Assembly (NCBI RefSeq): GCF_014698475.1
Contig: NZ_JACJTB010000038.1
Location: 1 to 64,000 of the forward strand
Reading direction: 5' to 3'
DNA from: Nostoc spongiaeforme FACHB-130
GTDB taxonomy: Bacteria > Cyanobacteriota > Cyanobacteriia > Cyanobacteriales > Nostocaceae
Length of the DNA stretch: 64,000 nucleotides
Of this stretch, positions 1-8,459 are shown in pieces. A program made the position numbers and the translations under genes. The notes beneath the pieces were generated by a model, which was given only the letters and a program-made list of their open reading frames with translations, ran no database searches and had not been told where the DNA came from. Numbering within the stretch: position 1 is the first letter of the stretch; every line of letters starts with the position of its first letter.

Positions 1-1
1 T

Positions 2-142
2 CAACAGGGTCGAACCGTCTACCATATTCATTGGGAGACCTCAAGCTTTGGTGTCGTTACCTTTATCTTGTGGTTTCCCCTTCTTTTTTGCTACCCCATC
101 TCACATAAGGCGTCTTATTCAATCTTAAACAAGTATAATTAA
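2..142 (+). CDS. Possible 3' end of an unidentified gene (partial)
   Basis: An open frame runs in from the left edge and stops with TAA at 140-142, five bases before a strong terminator-like hairpin. The 46 visible residues include a hydrophobic patch (VVTFILWFPLLF) and a basic, polar end. I do not recognise the family. The only support for coding is the placement of the terminator right after the stop. Another frame is also open for about 40 codons, so this could be chance. Confidence 0.3.
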   Translation, partial: QQGRTVYHIHWETSSFGVVTFILWFPLLFCYPISHKASYSILNKYN

Positions 143-146
143 ATAC

Positions 147-184
147 AAAAAGGGGACGCATAAATAGATTTACGTCCCCTTTTT
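147..184 (+). terminator. Rho-independent terminator
   Basis: A perfect 12-bp stem (AAAAAGGGGACG at 147-158, CGTCCCCTTTTT at 173-184) encloses a 14-base loop and ends in a T run. It would end a plus-strand gene entering from the left edge. From 185 to 348 I see nothing recognisable. Confidence 0.75.
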
Positions 185-348
185 GTCTAAAAACAAATAT
201 ACAGAAATCTAAAACCCCGATTTCTTTTTGTTGTAAAAATTTACAAATAATAAATAACAAAAGATAGATGACAAATCATGACTTTAACTAGTTAGCTGTA
301 TTTGTGTAGGAATCCGATTTGATTTCTGAAAAAATCTCAATATATGTA

Positions 349-840
349 GTGGATTGTTTCAGCTAAAATAGGGCAATAAAATAGCCCAGATGAGGACATC
401 TAGATGGGAAGAGGTCGGCTAGAGAAAGTTCATCTAACAGTGGCACAAAGAGAAAACCTAGAACAAATCAGTCGTATCTGTGATAATCTCAATACCCATA
501 ACATCGCTTCACTTTATGAAGCTTTTCCTGCTGTTGAAGCCCACCGTTTAGCTCGACGACTTGAAATTTACCATACTCCTCGAAATGGTAGTTGGTTGAA
601 TGTGGCAGAAATTGAACTCAGTGTTCTATCACAGCAGTGTTTGGATAGAAGAATTCCTACCGTTGAAGAACTCAACCAGGAGTTAGAAGCATGGCAAAAA
701 AACTTAATCATACTGCATCAAAGTTAATTTGGCGTTTTTCTACTCTTGATGCCAGAGTCAAACTCAAACATCTTTATCCAGTTTTTGAGGAGGAGGAATC
801 AGGCAAAAACTAAAGCACTAAATTAGCTGAAACAATCCAG
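349..840 (+). mobile_element. Internally deleted IS630-type element remnant
   Basis: The terminal inverted repeats are GGATTGTTTCAGCTAA at 351-366 and its complement at 823-838. TA dinucleotides flank both sides (347-348 and 841-842), as expected for the TA target of IS630/Tc1 elements. Inside lies a transposase fragment that joins an N-terminal piece directly to the C-terminal DDE region. The element is therefore a deletion derivative that cannot move on its own. Its right TA is shared with the MITE at 843-949. Confidence 0.75.
404..790 (+). pseudogene. IS630-family transposase, deleted and frameshifted
   Basis: The open frame 404-727 begins with an N-terminal IS630-like stretch (VHLTVAQRENLEQISR). 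It then jumps to the C-terminal part of the DDE domain, with the typical YHTPRNGSWLNVAEIE segment containing the last acidic residue. The central catalytic half is missing. After the stop at 727 the family's end (WRFSTLDARVKLKHLYP) continues in another frame to about 810, so a frameshift near 715-725 also disrupts it. It cannot encode an active transposase. Its value is as a marker of an old insertion just upstream of the oxidoreductase gene. Confidence 0.75.
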
Positions 841-842
841 TA

Positions 843-949
843 GTGGACTGAAACGACTAAAATGTTGCATTAGAGTTTGAATAAAATTAATCGCAGATAA
901 ACACAGATGGAATTTCGATTATTGCACTAAATTAGCTGTGTCAGTCCAC
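843..949. mobile_element. MITE, 107 bp, TA-flanked
   Basis: The ends are GTGGACTGAAACGACTAA at 843 onward and TTAGCTGTGTCAGTCCAC ending at 949, which are inverted copies with a few mismatches. Both sides abut TA (841-842, 950-951). There is no coding capacity. The termini resemble those of the adjoining IS630 remnant (GTGGAYTG), so it is probably a related non-autonomous element inserted at the same TA. Confidence 0.65.
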
Positions 950-1023
950 TACGTGTATTTCAAAAATTACATAAGAGTCTTATCGCAACCTAATTACACC
1001 AATAATTTGTCAAGGAATAACTC

Positions 1024-2040
1024 ATGTCTGATTTAATTAACAAACAAATTTTGCTAAAAAGCCGCCCTGTCGGTGAACCAAAAGAAAGTGATTTTGCCTT
1101 AATAGAAACACCAATTTCTCAACCCGGCGAAGGCGAAGTTCTTAGCCGCACAATTTATTTATCTCTAGATCCTTATATGCGTGGGTTAATTAGCGCGGGT
1201 GAATCTTATGCAGCAAATGTGGAATTAAACTCAGTCATTGTGGGTGGTACAGTTAGCCAAGTCATTCAATCAAATCATCCGCAATTTCAAGCCGGGGATT
1301 TTGTTCTGAGTGGTAATGGTTGGCAAACTCATGCAGTAGCTAAAGGCGAGACATTGCGGAAACTTGATCCCAGCCAAGCACCTTTATCTTATAGTTTGGG
1401 TGTGTTGGGTATGCCTGGACTAACTGCTTACGCGGCGCTGTTGGATATTGGTCAACCCAAAGCAGGCGAAACGGTAGTGATTTCTGCTGCTTCTGGGGCT
1501 GTGGGCGCAGTTGCAGGTCAAATTGCCAAAATTAAAGGTTGTCGAGTCATTGGAATTGTTGGCAGTGATGACAAGCGAGATTATATAGTCAAAGAACTAG
1601 GCTTTGATGCTGGGATTAATCGCAAAACTGAAGAATTGAATGCAGCATTAAAAGCCGCCGCGCCTAACGGTATTGACATTTATTTTGATAATACGGCTGG
1701 GGTGATATTAGAAACTGTGTTGCAGCAAATCAACTTAGGGGCGCGAATTCCCTTAGTCGGCTTGATTTCCGAATATAACGCCACATCCCCGCCACACGGG
1801 CCGAATTTAAGACCTTTGTTAATCAAACGTGCGTTAATCAAAGGTTTTTTAGTTCGTGATTACCAACATCGCACCAATGAATTTGTTAGTGATGTGGCTG
1901 GTTGGTTAAAGTCTGGTCAACTGAAATATAAAGAAGATGTCGTAGTTGGTTTAGAAAACGCGCCCCGTGCTTTTATTGGGTTACTGCGGGGTGACAATTT
2001 TGGCAAGCTGGTTGTGAAAGTCAGTGAAGACCAACAGTAG
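1024..2040 (+). CDS. NADP-dependent oxidoreductase (MDR superfamily, CurA/YncB-like)
   Basis: This 338-residue zinc-independent medium-chain dehydrogenase/reductase belongs to the leukotriene B4 dehydrogenase/alkenal reductase branch. Such enzymes reduce the C=C bond of enones or alkenals with NADPH in the cytosol, often in detoxification of lipid-peroxidation products. The N-terminal GroES-like half has the family's LSLDPYMRG signature at about 47-54. The Rossmann half has the nucleotide-binding AASGAVGAVAGQIA at 155-168. The length is normal for the family. The start follows AAGGAATAACTC, giving an AAGG ribosome-binding site. It stands alone downstream of the mobile-element remnants. The substrate cannot be deduced. 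Confidence 0.88.
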   Translation: MSDLINKQILLKSRPVGEPKESDFALIETPISQPGEGEVLSRTIYLSLDPYMRGLISAGESYAANVELNSVIVGGTVSQVIQSNHPQFQAGDFVLSGNGWQTHAVAKGETLRKLDPSQAPLSYSLGVLGMPGLTAYAALLDIGQPKAGETVVISAASGAVGAVAGQIAKIKGCRVIGIVGSDDKRDYIVKELGFDAGINRKTEELNAALKAAAPNGIDIYFDNTAGVILETVLQQINLGARIPLVGLISEYNATSPPHGPNLRPLLIKRALIKGFLVRDYQHRTNEFVSDVAGWLKSGQLKYKEDVVVGLENAPRAFIGLLRGDNFGKLVVKVSEDQQ

Positions 2041-2278
2041 AGACAGGGGAGATGAGGGAGACAGGGGAGATAGTGAGTATGCTTATGTAGTAGGACGAAA
2101 AACCAGGAGTTTGGGGTTCAAAACCTTACACGCATTCTCAACACCAACCTTTATGCGTAATTCTTAATTAACTCACTAGCTTTTTCTCTCTTATCTATCT
2201 TGTCCCCCTTGTCTCCCACGTCTTCCTTATCTCCAGATGATGGGATATTTTTTAATTGGAAGTCCCTAAAGTCTATTA

Positions 2279-3295
2279 ATGAAAATCTCTTTATTAGCTG
2301 CTGTTACCAAGAATCGCATATTCTGGGCTGTTTTACTCATCAGTACAGCATTAATCATGACTTTAGTGCTGTCACTGTCTCAAGGCGCAGTCCCCTTGAG
2401 TTTTTCGCAATTGTGGGAGGCGATTCTGCATCAAGGTGATCCCACTAATCAAACTATTATCTGGGATTTACGACTACCGCGAATTGTTGCGGCAATGATT
2501 GTGGGTGCAGCTTTGGGAATGTCTGGCGCACTACTGCAAGGTATGTTACGCAATAGCCTAGCTGACCCCTTTATTTTAGGGATTTCCGCAGGTGCAGGAT
2601 TGATTGTGATTGTGATGATCACTTTGCAATTTTTCCCCATTGCTATTCCCTTTGCGGCGTGGCTTGGGGCAATTTTGACCTCCGCCATAGTGATTTTTCT
2701 GGGTCGCGCCGGTTCAGGAATTTCTATTGAACGGCTAATTTTAGGAGGGGTTGCGGTCAGTTCTTTATTGGGTGCGGTGCAGAGTACATTATTATTACTC
2801 GCTGAAGATGGTCGCATTCAAGTGGCGTTGAGTTGGTTAGTGGGTAGTTTGAATGCTAGGGGATGGAAAGAAATTACGACAGCAGGGCCTTATATTATGG
2901 TGGCGCTGCTGTGCGGATGGTTGCTGGCGCGGTCTGTGAATGTGCTGGCTTTGGGTGATGATTTGGCGGTGGGTTTGGGAGTATCATTAACGCGATCGCG
3001 TTTATTAATTGGTGGTGTTGCAACTTTACTCGCCGCCGGTGCAGTTAGCATTAGCGGTCTGATTGGCTTTGTTGGTTTGATAGTACCGCATGGAGTCCGC
3101 TTGCTAGTGGGTACAGACCACCGTTTTGTTTTACCACTGTCAGCACTGGCGGGTGCATGGTTGCTTACCTTTGCAGATTTACTCTCTAGACTAGGTGCAG
3201 TCGAACTACCAGTTGGTTCTGTAACTGCTTTATTAGGTTCACCTTTATTTATTTGGTTGCTATATCGTCGTTCTTCTGGATTAGGCAAATCGTAA
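2279..3295 (+). CDS. FecCD/BtuC-family ABC transporter permease
   Basis: This 338-residue inner-membrane permease is of the FecCD/BtuC type and imports ferric siderophores, haem or cobalamin. The sequence is strongly hydrophobic with about nine or ten membrane segments. It shows the family signatures DLRLPRIVAAMIVGAALGMSG near residues 62-82 and ADPFILGISAGAG near 97-109. A GLIGFVGLIVPHGVRLLVG stretch near 260-280 is the coupling region that contacts the ATPase. It precedes the ATPase gene at 3387 by 91 bp in the same direction. No periplasmic binding protein or TonB receptor gene is nearby, so the binding protein must be encoded elsewhere. The exact ligand is unknown. Confidence 0.92.
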   Translation: MKISLLAAVTKNRIFWAVLLISTALIMTLVLSLSQGAVPLSFSQLWEAILHQGDPTNQTIIWDLRLPRIVAAMIVGAALGMSGALLQGMLRNSLADPFILGISAGAGLIVIVMITLQFFPIAIPFAAWLGAILTSAIVIFLGRAGSGISIERLILGGVAVSSLLGAVQSTLLLLAEDGRIQVALSWLVGSLNARGWKEITTAGPYIMVALLCGWLLARSVNVLALGDDLAVGLGVSLTRSRLLIGGVATLLAAGAVSISGLIGFVGLIVPHGVRLLVGTDHRFVLPLSALAGAWLLTFADLLSRLGAVELPVGSVTALLGSPLFIWLLYRRSSGLGKS

Positions 3296-3330
3296 AAGCA
3301 GAATTCAGAATAGACAAGCTGTTAAATCTG

Positions 3331-3377
3331 TAACCTATAACCTGTAACCTGTAACCTGTAACCTCTAACCTATCACC
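3331..3377. repeat. Heptamer tandem repeat (STRR, TAACCTG/TAACCTA)
   Basis: About six to seven head-to-tail copies of a TAACCTR heptamer lie between the permease and ATPase genes. Such short tandemly repeated repetitive sequences are typical of filamentous cyanobacterial intergenic DNA. They end only about ten bases before the ATPase start codon. Confidence 0.8.
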
Positions 3378-3386
3378 TAATATAAA

Positions 3387-4163
3387 ATGCCTCTAGAATT
3401 ACAAAATCTCACTGGTGGTTACACCGCAGAACCAATTGTTCAAGATATTAACCTCACCTTGCAAACTGGAGAATGGTTAAGTTTAGTTGGTGCGAATGGT
3501 TCTGGTAAATCAACATTACTCAAATTATTAAGTCGAATTTTGACACCGCAAAAAGGAATTGTCTTACTTGATGGTAAAGCAATTCATTCTCAACCGCCGA
3601 ATGTAGTAGCACAGAAATTGGCATTATTACCACAACAACAAACTGTCCCAGTAGGATTGAATGTGCGGCAATTAGTCAGCTTAGGACGTACACCGCATCA
3701 ACCTTGGTGGCAATGGGAGTTAACAGCTCAAGATTGGCAAAAAGTTGATTTGGCAATTCAAAAAACTCAACTAGAAAATAAGTGCGATCGCCCAGTTGAA
3801 CAACTTTCTGGTGGTGAAAGACAACGCGCATTTTTAGCTTTAGCACTGGCGCAAGAACCAAAGGTTTTGTTATTAGATGAACCAACTACTTATCTAGATA
3901 TAAATTATCAATTGCAATTATTAGAATTGTTAAAAAAATTAAATCAACAACAAGAATTAACAATAGTCACAGTGTTACACGAATTAAATTTAGCTGCACG
4001 CTATAGTTCTCGTATTGCCTTATTAAAACAAGGAAAACTTTGGGGAGTTGGTACACCAAAAGAAGTGTTAATACCCCAGGCGATTGCACAAGTTTTTGGT
4101 GTCGAAGCTGTAATTATCCAAACACCAGTTGGCTTACAAGTTTGTGCCATTTCTGCTGTATGA
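3387..4163 (+). CDS. ABC transporter ATP-binding protein (FecE/BtuD-like)
   Basis: This 258-residue cytoplasmic ATPase partners the FecCD-type permease encoded just upstream, powering uptake of a metal chelate or corrinoid. Walker A is GANGSGKST at 35-43. An LSGGERQRA signature, the VLLLDEPTTYLD Walker B stretch and a switch His in VTVLHELN follow in the expected order. The spacing of 91 bp, filled with a heptamer repeat, suggests one transcription unit. No Shine-Dalgarno sequence stands out before the ATG. The product ends normally. Confidence 0.92.
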   Translation: MPLELQNLTGGYTAEPIVQDINLTLQTGEWLSLVGANGSGKSTLLKLLSRILTPQKGIVLLDGKAIHSQPPNVVAQKLALLPQQQTVPVGLNVRQLVSLGRTPHQPWWQWELTAQDWQKVDLAIQKTQLENKCDRPVEQLSGGERQRAFLALALAQEPKVLLLDEPTTYLDINYQLQLLELLKKLNQQQELTIVTVLHELNLAARYSSRIALLKQGKLWGVGTPKEVLIPQAIAQVFGVEAVIIQTPVGLQVCAISAV

Positions 4164-4184
4164 AATTAAGTATAACTTATAGCC

Positions 4185-4296
4185 CAATACGGTTCAGTTA
4201 GTAATTTTTTCTTCTCTTCGCGCTCTTTGCGCTCTTTGCGGTTCGTTAAAAAAAATGACTTTAACAAAGAGTTTTAGTCTTAATTGAACTGTATTG
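4185..4296. mobile_element. MITE family B copy, 112 bp, with 10-bp target duplication
   Basis: The ends are CAATACGGTTCAGTTAG (4185 onward) and CTTAATTGAACTGTATTG (ending 4296), which are inverted copies. The flanks aCTTATAGCC (4175-4184) and tCTTATAGCC (4297-4306) match in nine of ten positions, indicating a 10-bp target-site duplication. The same termini occur at 63266-63401. There is no coding capacity. Confidence 0.75.
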
Positions 4297-4382
4297 TCTT
4301 ATAGCCAATTTACTTTTTTAACTTTACAAAATTGCGTTTTTTGACTGATTTTTTTAGTAAAGAAATCACCAAAATAAATTAA

Positions 4383-6170
4383 TTAACCACCTGATGTTCG
4401 GACATAAATTTCTTGTCCTTGAGAATTGTAGACGACAATTGGTAAATTAGAATTTTCACTAATGACTGTGAGAGCTTCTTGTAAAGCTTGCCAATGACTA
4501 TTTTCAGTGGTGGGGTTGGGATCTTCTGGATTAGCTGGGGACAATTGGCCTTGAATAACTTGTTCATATTCAGGGGTGAGTCTGACAATAATTCCGGTGT
4601 AATTTAAGGTAAAGTTACAAATCCGAATTTCCCTGGTGCAAGTTTGAGCTAATTCAACGCGGGCTTCTTGCCAAGCATTTAGCTGTTGGACTTTGGTTTG
4701 AGCTTGCTTAAGTCCTTCAGAATAAGGTGCTATGAGACTTTGTGCTTGGGTGTAGTACAAGCTATCTTGAGCAATATTTTTAGCTGTTTGTAAAGCCTGT
4801 TCCCAGTATGCAGATGCAGCTTGCCATTGATTGAGTTTTTCGTAGGCTTGGGCTTGTTTGGCAATGTTCAGTGCTTGGAGGTAGCTTTTCGCTGCTAGTT
4901 GTTCTAAGGTGGTGCGATCGCGCGATCGCGCTAACTGTGGTTTATATTCTATTAGCAGCTTTTGTGCTTGCGGATAAGCCGGACTAGTCGGCGGAATTGC
5001 ACTCAAAGCGTTAACAGCAACTTGCCAAGTAGACTGTACCTTTTGCCAGTCTTTTAAAGATTTGGCAGAAGTTTGCCACTTCATTGCTACACTGGCTACC
5101 CCCTTAGCATCTGTTAATTTCTTCAACCATTGTTCTTGAGCAACTAACTGCTTATTAACAGTTTGTAAATTAATCCGATACTTCAGTAATTTTGGCTGGA
5201 TGAAATTATAAAGTTCGCTATTGGGGTTAACTGTTTCTAACGGGACGATCGCTTGTCGCCATAAATGTTGTCTGGCTTGTAACTCTTCTAAACTATTGGT
5301 GGGGGTTTGGGTTTTTTGTTCAGCAGTCGTACCAGCTTGCAAAGCTGTGACTACTTGATTAATTTTGTCTGATTGTGCAACTAAAGTAGTTTTGAGTTCC
5401 TGGGCTTGTTGATGACGGGGAGACCACTGCGGAATTACATTCAACGCCTCGCTGGTCGTCTCCAGTTGTTGTTTAACCCTGGTTAATTCATTTTCGGACT
5501 TAGCACGATTCATCAGTTGGCGAGATTCTGTTTTGAGTTGCATCGCCGCTTCTAACTCTTTGCACTCAGACATCACACAAGGCTGATTTAATAAATAACC
5601 ACCAATTCCTAAACCCACAATCACCACTAAACCTACACCCAAAAATATTGGTGAGACAACTAACAAAGGTTTACGGCGATTAGAAGTTAAATCTGGTGAG
5701 TCTGCTAGGGGATCATAAGGTGTTTCGAGTTCTGAATCTTCTATAGTTTCGGCAATAAATGCAGAATCCGTATTTACCGCCTCTGAGAATGAACCACTGG
5801 CGGGAAATGAAGCAGAATCTTCAAAGTTATTAACATCCCCACTTTCCCAAATTCCTAAGTTTTCTTCTCTTTGCTTGATAGTGATGACACGCTTGGCATA
5901 GGGAAGCTTGTCGCTGGTGACTCTGATAAAACATTGTACCCGTTGCTCCCTGTAGGTTGGTAAGGATTGAAGTGCATCCTCAATGACCTCAAAAACTTGT
6001 TCTGAGTCAACTGTGAGACCAACTGGATGTTGAATCAGAATCATTAACTCATCTTTGTTGACTGCACACCTAATTTGGAAGACTTTACCCGATGGAACTT
6101 GTGCCAGAAGTTGTTCTTGCAAAGTTCTGGCTAACAGCTGTAAATCTTCCTGCTGGACTGCCACTGTCAT
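4383..6170 (-). CDS. Membrane-anchored coiled-coil protein, unknown function
   Basis: I do not recognise a named family; the style is that of conserved cyanobacterial proteins. I start it at the ATG at 6170 (MTVAVQQEDL). A GTG at 6257 would add 29 polar residues with no clear ribosome-binding site. The first 115 residues look globular and end with KRVITIKQREEN. An acidic linker follows, then one membrane segment (LLVVSPIFLGVGLVVIVGLG) near residues 170-190. About 370 Gln/Ala-rich helical residues with many WQxA-type repeats follow, and a small C-terminal domain has four cysteines. The protein is probably a single-pass membrane protein with a long helical extracytoplasmic region. It faces the ABC genes convergently. 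Confidence 0.7.
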   Translation of the reverse strand: MTVAVQQEDLQLLARTLQEQLLAQVPSGKVFQIRCAVNKDELMILIQHPVGLTVDSEQVFEVIEDALQSLPTYREQRVQCFIRVTSDKLPYAKRVITIKQREENLGIWESGDVNNFEDSASFPASGSFSEAVNTDSAFIAETIEDSELETPYDPLADSPDLTSNRRKPLLVVSPIFLGVGLVVIVGLGIGGYLLNQPCVMSECKELEAAMQLKTESRQLMNRAKSENELTRVKQQLETTSEALNVIPQWSPRHQQAQELKTTLVAQSDKINQVVTALQAGTTAEQKTQTPTNSLEELQARQHLWRQAIVPLETVNPNSELYNFIQPKLLKYRINLQTVNKQLVAQEQWLKKLTDAKGVASVAMKWQTSAKSLKDWQKVQSTWQVAVNALSAIPPTSPAYPQAQKLLIEYKPQLARSRDRTTLEQLAAKSYLQALNIAKQAQAYEKLNQWQAASAYWEQALQTAKNIAQDSLYYTQAQSLIAPYSEGLKQAQTKVQQLNAWQEARVELAQTCTREIRICNFTLNYTGIIVRLTPEYEQVIQGQLSPANPEDPNPTTENSHWQALQEALTVISENSNLPIVVYNSQGQEIYVRTSGG

Positions 6171-6257
6171 AGAGCGTTCCCGCTGATTATCTATAATTGT
6201 TTTTTTATCGTTGAAGGAAGTAAATGAGTCGCTTGGGTTCTTTGAATCCAGATGCAC

Positions 6258-7109
6258 AATTTAACCAACCATAGCCAAAAATAAAATAGACCAACTTTCT
6301 AACATAAATTTTGACTGTTATGACCAAATCTAATATCAGTAATTCTTCGTATTTTTGGAATTTTTAATTTTTCCCTGCGCGAATTTACTAATTATGCCGA
6401 CAATCAAAGTCCACGGGTCATAATTTAATGATCATATTAATTAGTGATTGGTTTAGCTATGTTACTATTTTGAATTCACTAAATCTTAATTTAATAATTT
6501 ATTTTTATAGATATCTCTTCCTGATGATTTCCAATTTTTCTGGAGTTTTGCTATTGGATATTCTGTTTTAATAAGATAATTTTTACCTTTAAAAATAGGT
6601 TTGATCAAAATTAAACAATATACTGCCTGTGTTTATCACAATCTTAACTGATTTGTTAACAGTCTCAAGTATGAAAAAATGAAAGCAGCGATCGCACTAC
6701 AATTACAGTCAGTTACTCAGTCAAGTCTAAATGTTGCATTCGTTACAAAAATATTTCTATTTTGGGAAACCTATTCAGCCAAAATTTTTGACACAACAGC
6801 TAATTTTGTTATATGCTGTCAATTTCACTGAGAAGATTGATGACAGTATATAGATTTAGTTATCTAGTAGTCTTATTTGATATGTGAACAAAGGAGACAA
6901 GGAGGACAAGGGAGATATATTTGTAAATCATTTATATAGATTAATGTTAGAAAATCATTTGCGGCATTTGCTGAATTCGATAGAATTGATCCATAAAAAA
7001 TTAATGTATAAAGATGAACTAGACTTGATTCTGCAATTATGGTGCTGTAAAAAAGAAACAACAGCACCATAAAAATACTGTTGGTAGTGGCAAAACAAGG
7101 TGCATAACA
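6258..7109. other. Intergenic stretch, no supported gene
   Basis: This AT-rich spacer lies upstream of the SucC-like gene. It contains a short GGAGACAAGGAGGACAAGG-type tandem repeat at 6887-6913. A 10-bp hairpin (ATGGTGCTGT/ACAGCACCAT) lies at 7038-7070. A 62-codon frame at 6884-7072 starts inside the repeat and is probably not a gene. Promoters of the flanking divergent genes must lie here but I cannot pick them out. Confidence 0.5.
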
Positions 7110-8309
7110 ATGGATTTATTAGAGTATCAAGTTAAAGAATGGTTTGGGAACATCGGTATTCCTGTCTTGCCTTCCCAAAGAATAGATCATCCCACTGACC
7201 TCAAACGGTTAAAAATTCGTTATCCAGTTGTCCTCAAATCCCAAGTGTATGCAGGCGAAAGGATTCATGCTGGTGGTGTGAGAATTGTTGAGACAACCAT
7301 TGATGCGATCGCCGCCGCCCAAACTATTTTTAATTTGCCAATCTGGGGCGAGTTACCAGAGGTCTTATTGGCAGAAACTAAATATGATAGCAAACAAGAA
7401 TTTTATTTAGCAGTAGTTTTAGACACGGCTGTTTGCCGACCTGTACTTTTAGGTTGTAAAGAAGCAAATATTGATTGGGAATCTGCCGGCGAAAAATTAC
7501 AGTATGTCGTAGTAGAACAAGAATTTTCGCCTTTTTATGCGCGGCGACTAGCTTTAAAGATGGGGCTGCAAGGTGCGCTGATGCAGTCAGTCAGCAACGT
7601 TGTGGAAAAGATGTATGAGTTATTTATCCAAAAAGATTTAGACTTAGTAGAAATTAATCCTCTAGCAGTTAATGCCGCTAATGAAGTGATGGCACTCAAT
7701 GGCAAAGTCAGCATTAACGAAAGAGCTATTGGTCGTCATCCAGAACTGGCGGAATTAGCAGCAAAAATTAGTCACCGCCACAGCAATCATAAAAATCCCA
7801 GCAAATCAAAAGACTTAAACGGTGGCGACACCCAAGGTAAAATCGGCATTTTGGGAAATGGGGCGGGTTCGATTATGGCTACCTTTGATTTAGTCGCCAG
7901 CCTTGGCGGTAAACCAAGTCATCCCCTGAATTTGCGACATGGGTTGTTAACCGACACTTCACCGACAAGTTTTGGCGATCGCTTAAATAAAGGTCTGAAT
8001 CTCCTCGCGGCTGACAAAAGCATTCAAGTAATTCTGATTAACCTGCTTGGTAGTATCCCCCAAGCCGAAGCCGCCGCCCAAGTCATTGCTAAATTTATCC
8101 AAGATTATCAAAATCAAAATCGCCGGGAGTTTCATATTCCCCACTTGGTTGTCCGCTTGGCTGGTTCAGAGTTGAATGTCGCGCAAGATTTATTAGCCAG
8201 TGTTGAAAATCAAGGTGAACTTGTATTAGTCGAAGATTTAGATGAAGCCGTCGCCCAAGCTGTTCGTCTGGCTAAACCTGTTACTTATCAACGTGTCAAG
8301 GTTAAGTAA
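7110..8309 (+). CDS. SucC-like (succinate-CoA ligase beta) protein, motifs degraded
   Basis: This 399-residue protein is collinear with succinyl-CoA synthetase beta. It has an N-terminal ATP-grasp domain (MDLLEYQVKEWF at the start, DLDLVEINPLAV as the metal-binding segment) and a C-terminal CoA-ligase domain (GILGNGAGSIMATFDLV). Several catalytic loops differ from the E. coli enzyme as I remember it. The nucleotide loop AGGRGKAGG reads AGERIHAGG, the phosphate-binding DVGGGA segment is replaced by a longer unrelated loop, and NIFGGI is NLLGSI. A 30-residue polar insert separates the domains. It lies 150 bp before the alpha-like gene. It may be a paralogue with another acyl-CoA role or a pseudoenzyme rather than a working ligase. 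Confidence 0.8.
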   Translation: MDLLEYQVKEWFGNIGIPVLPSQRIDHPTDLKRLKIRYPVVLKSQVYAGERIHAGGVRIVETTIDAIAAAQTIFNLPIWGELPEVLLAETKYDSKQEFYLAVVLDTAVCRPVLLGCKEANIDWESAGEKLQYVVVEQEFSPFYARRLALKMGLQGALMQSVSNVVEKMYELFIQKDLDLVEINPLAVNAANEVMALNGKVSINERAIGRHPELAELAAKISHRHSNHKNPSKSKDLNGGDTQGKIGILGNGAGSIMATFDLVASLGGKPSHPLNLRHGLLTDTSPTSFGDRLNKGLNLLAADKSIQVILINLLGSIPQAEAAAQVIAKFIQDYQNQNRREFHIPHLVVRLAGSELNVAQDLLASVENQGELVLVEDLDEAVAQAVRLAKPVTYQRVKVK

Positions 8310-8311
8310 GT

Positions 8312-8400
8312 TGTCAATGGTCAATGGTCATTTGTCATTAGTTATTAGGCTAGTACAACAAGGCAAAAGTAAAAAGGTAAAAGGTAAAAGAAAGAATATT
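8312..8400. repeat. Short tandem repeats between the sucC-like and sucD-like genes
   Basis: Two runs of short tandem repeats occur: GTCAATG-type heptamers at about 8312-8343 and AAAAGGT/AAAAAGGTA-type units at about 8366-8392. They are intergenic STRR-type sequences of the kind spread through this window. Confidence 0.6.
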
Positions 8401-8459
8401 TATACCACAAGCCTTTTCGCAATTCCTGATGGTCTGTTTATTTATACTTCGTACTTCTT

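Noticed and set aside
63-260. 65-codon minus-strand frame near the left edge
   Set aside because: It runs through the terminator hairpin at 147-184 and has no sensible start signal or family resemblance.
6884-7072. 62-codon plus-strand frame before the SucC-like gene
   Set aside because: It starts inside a GGAGACAAGG tandem repeat and ends in a hairpin; composition is that of AT-rich spacer. It could be real but has no support.
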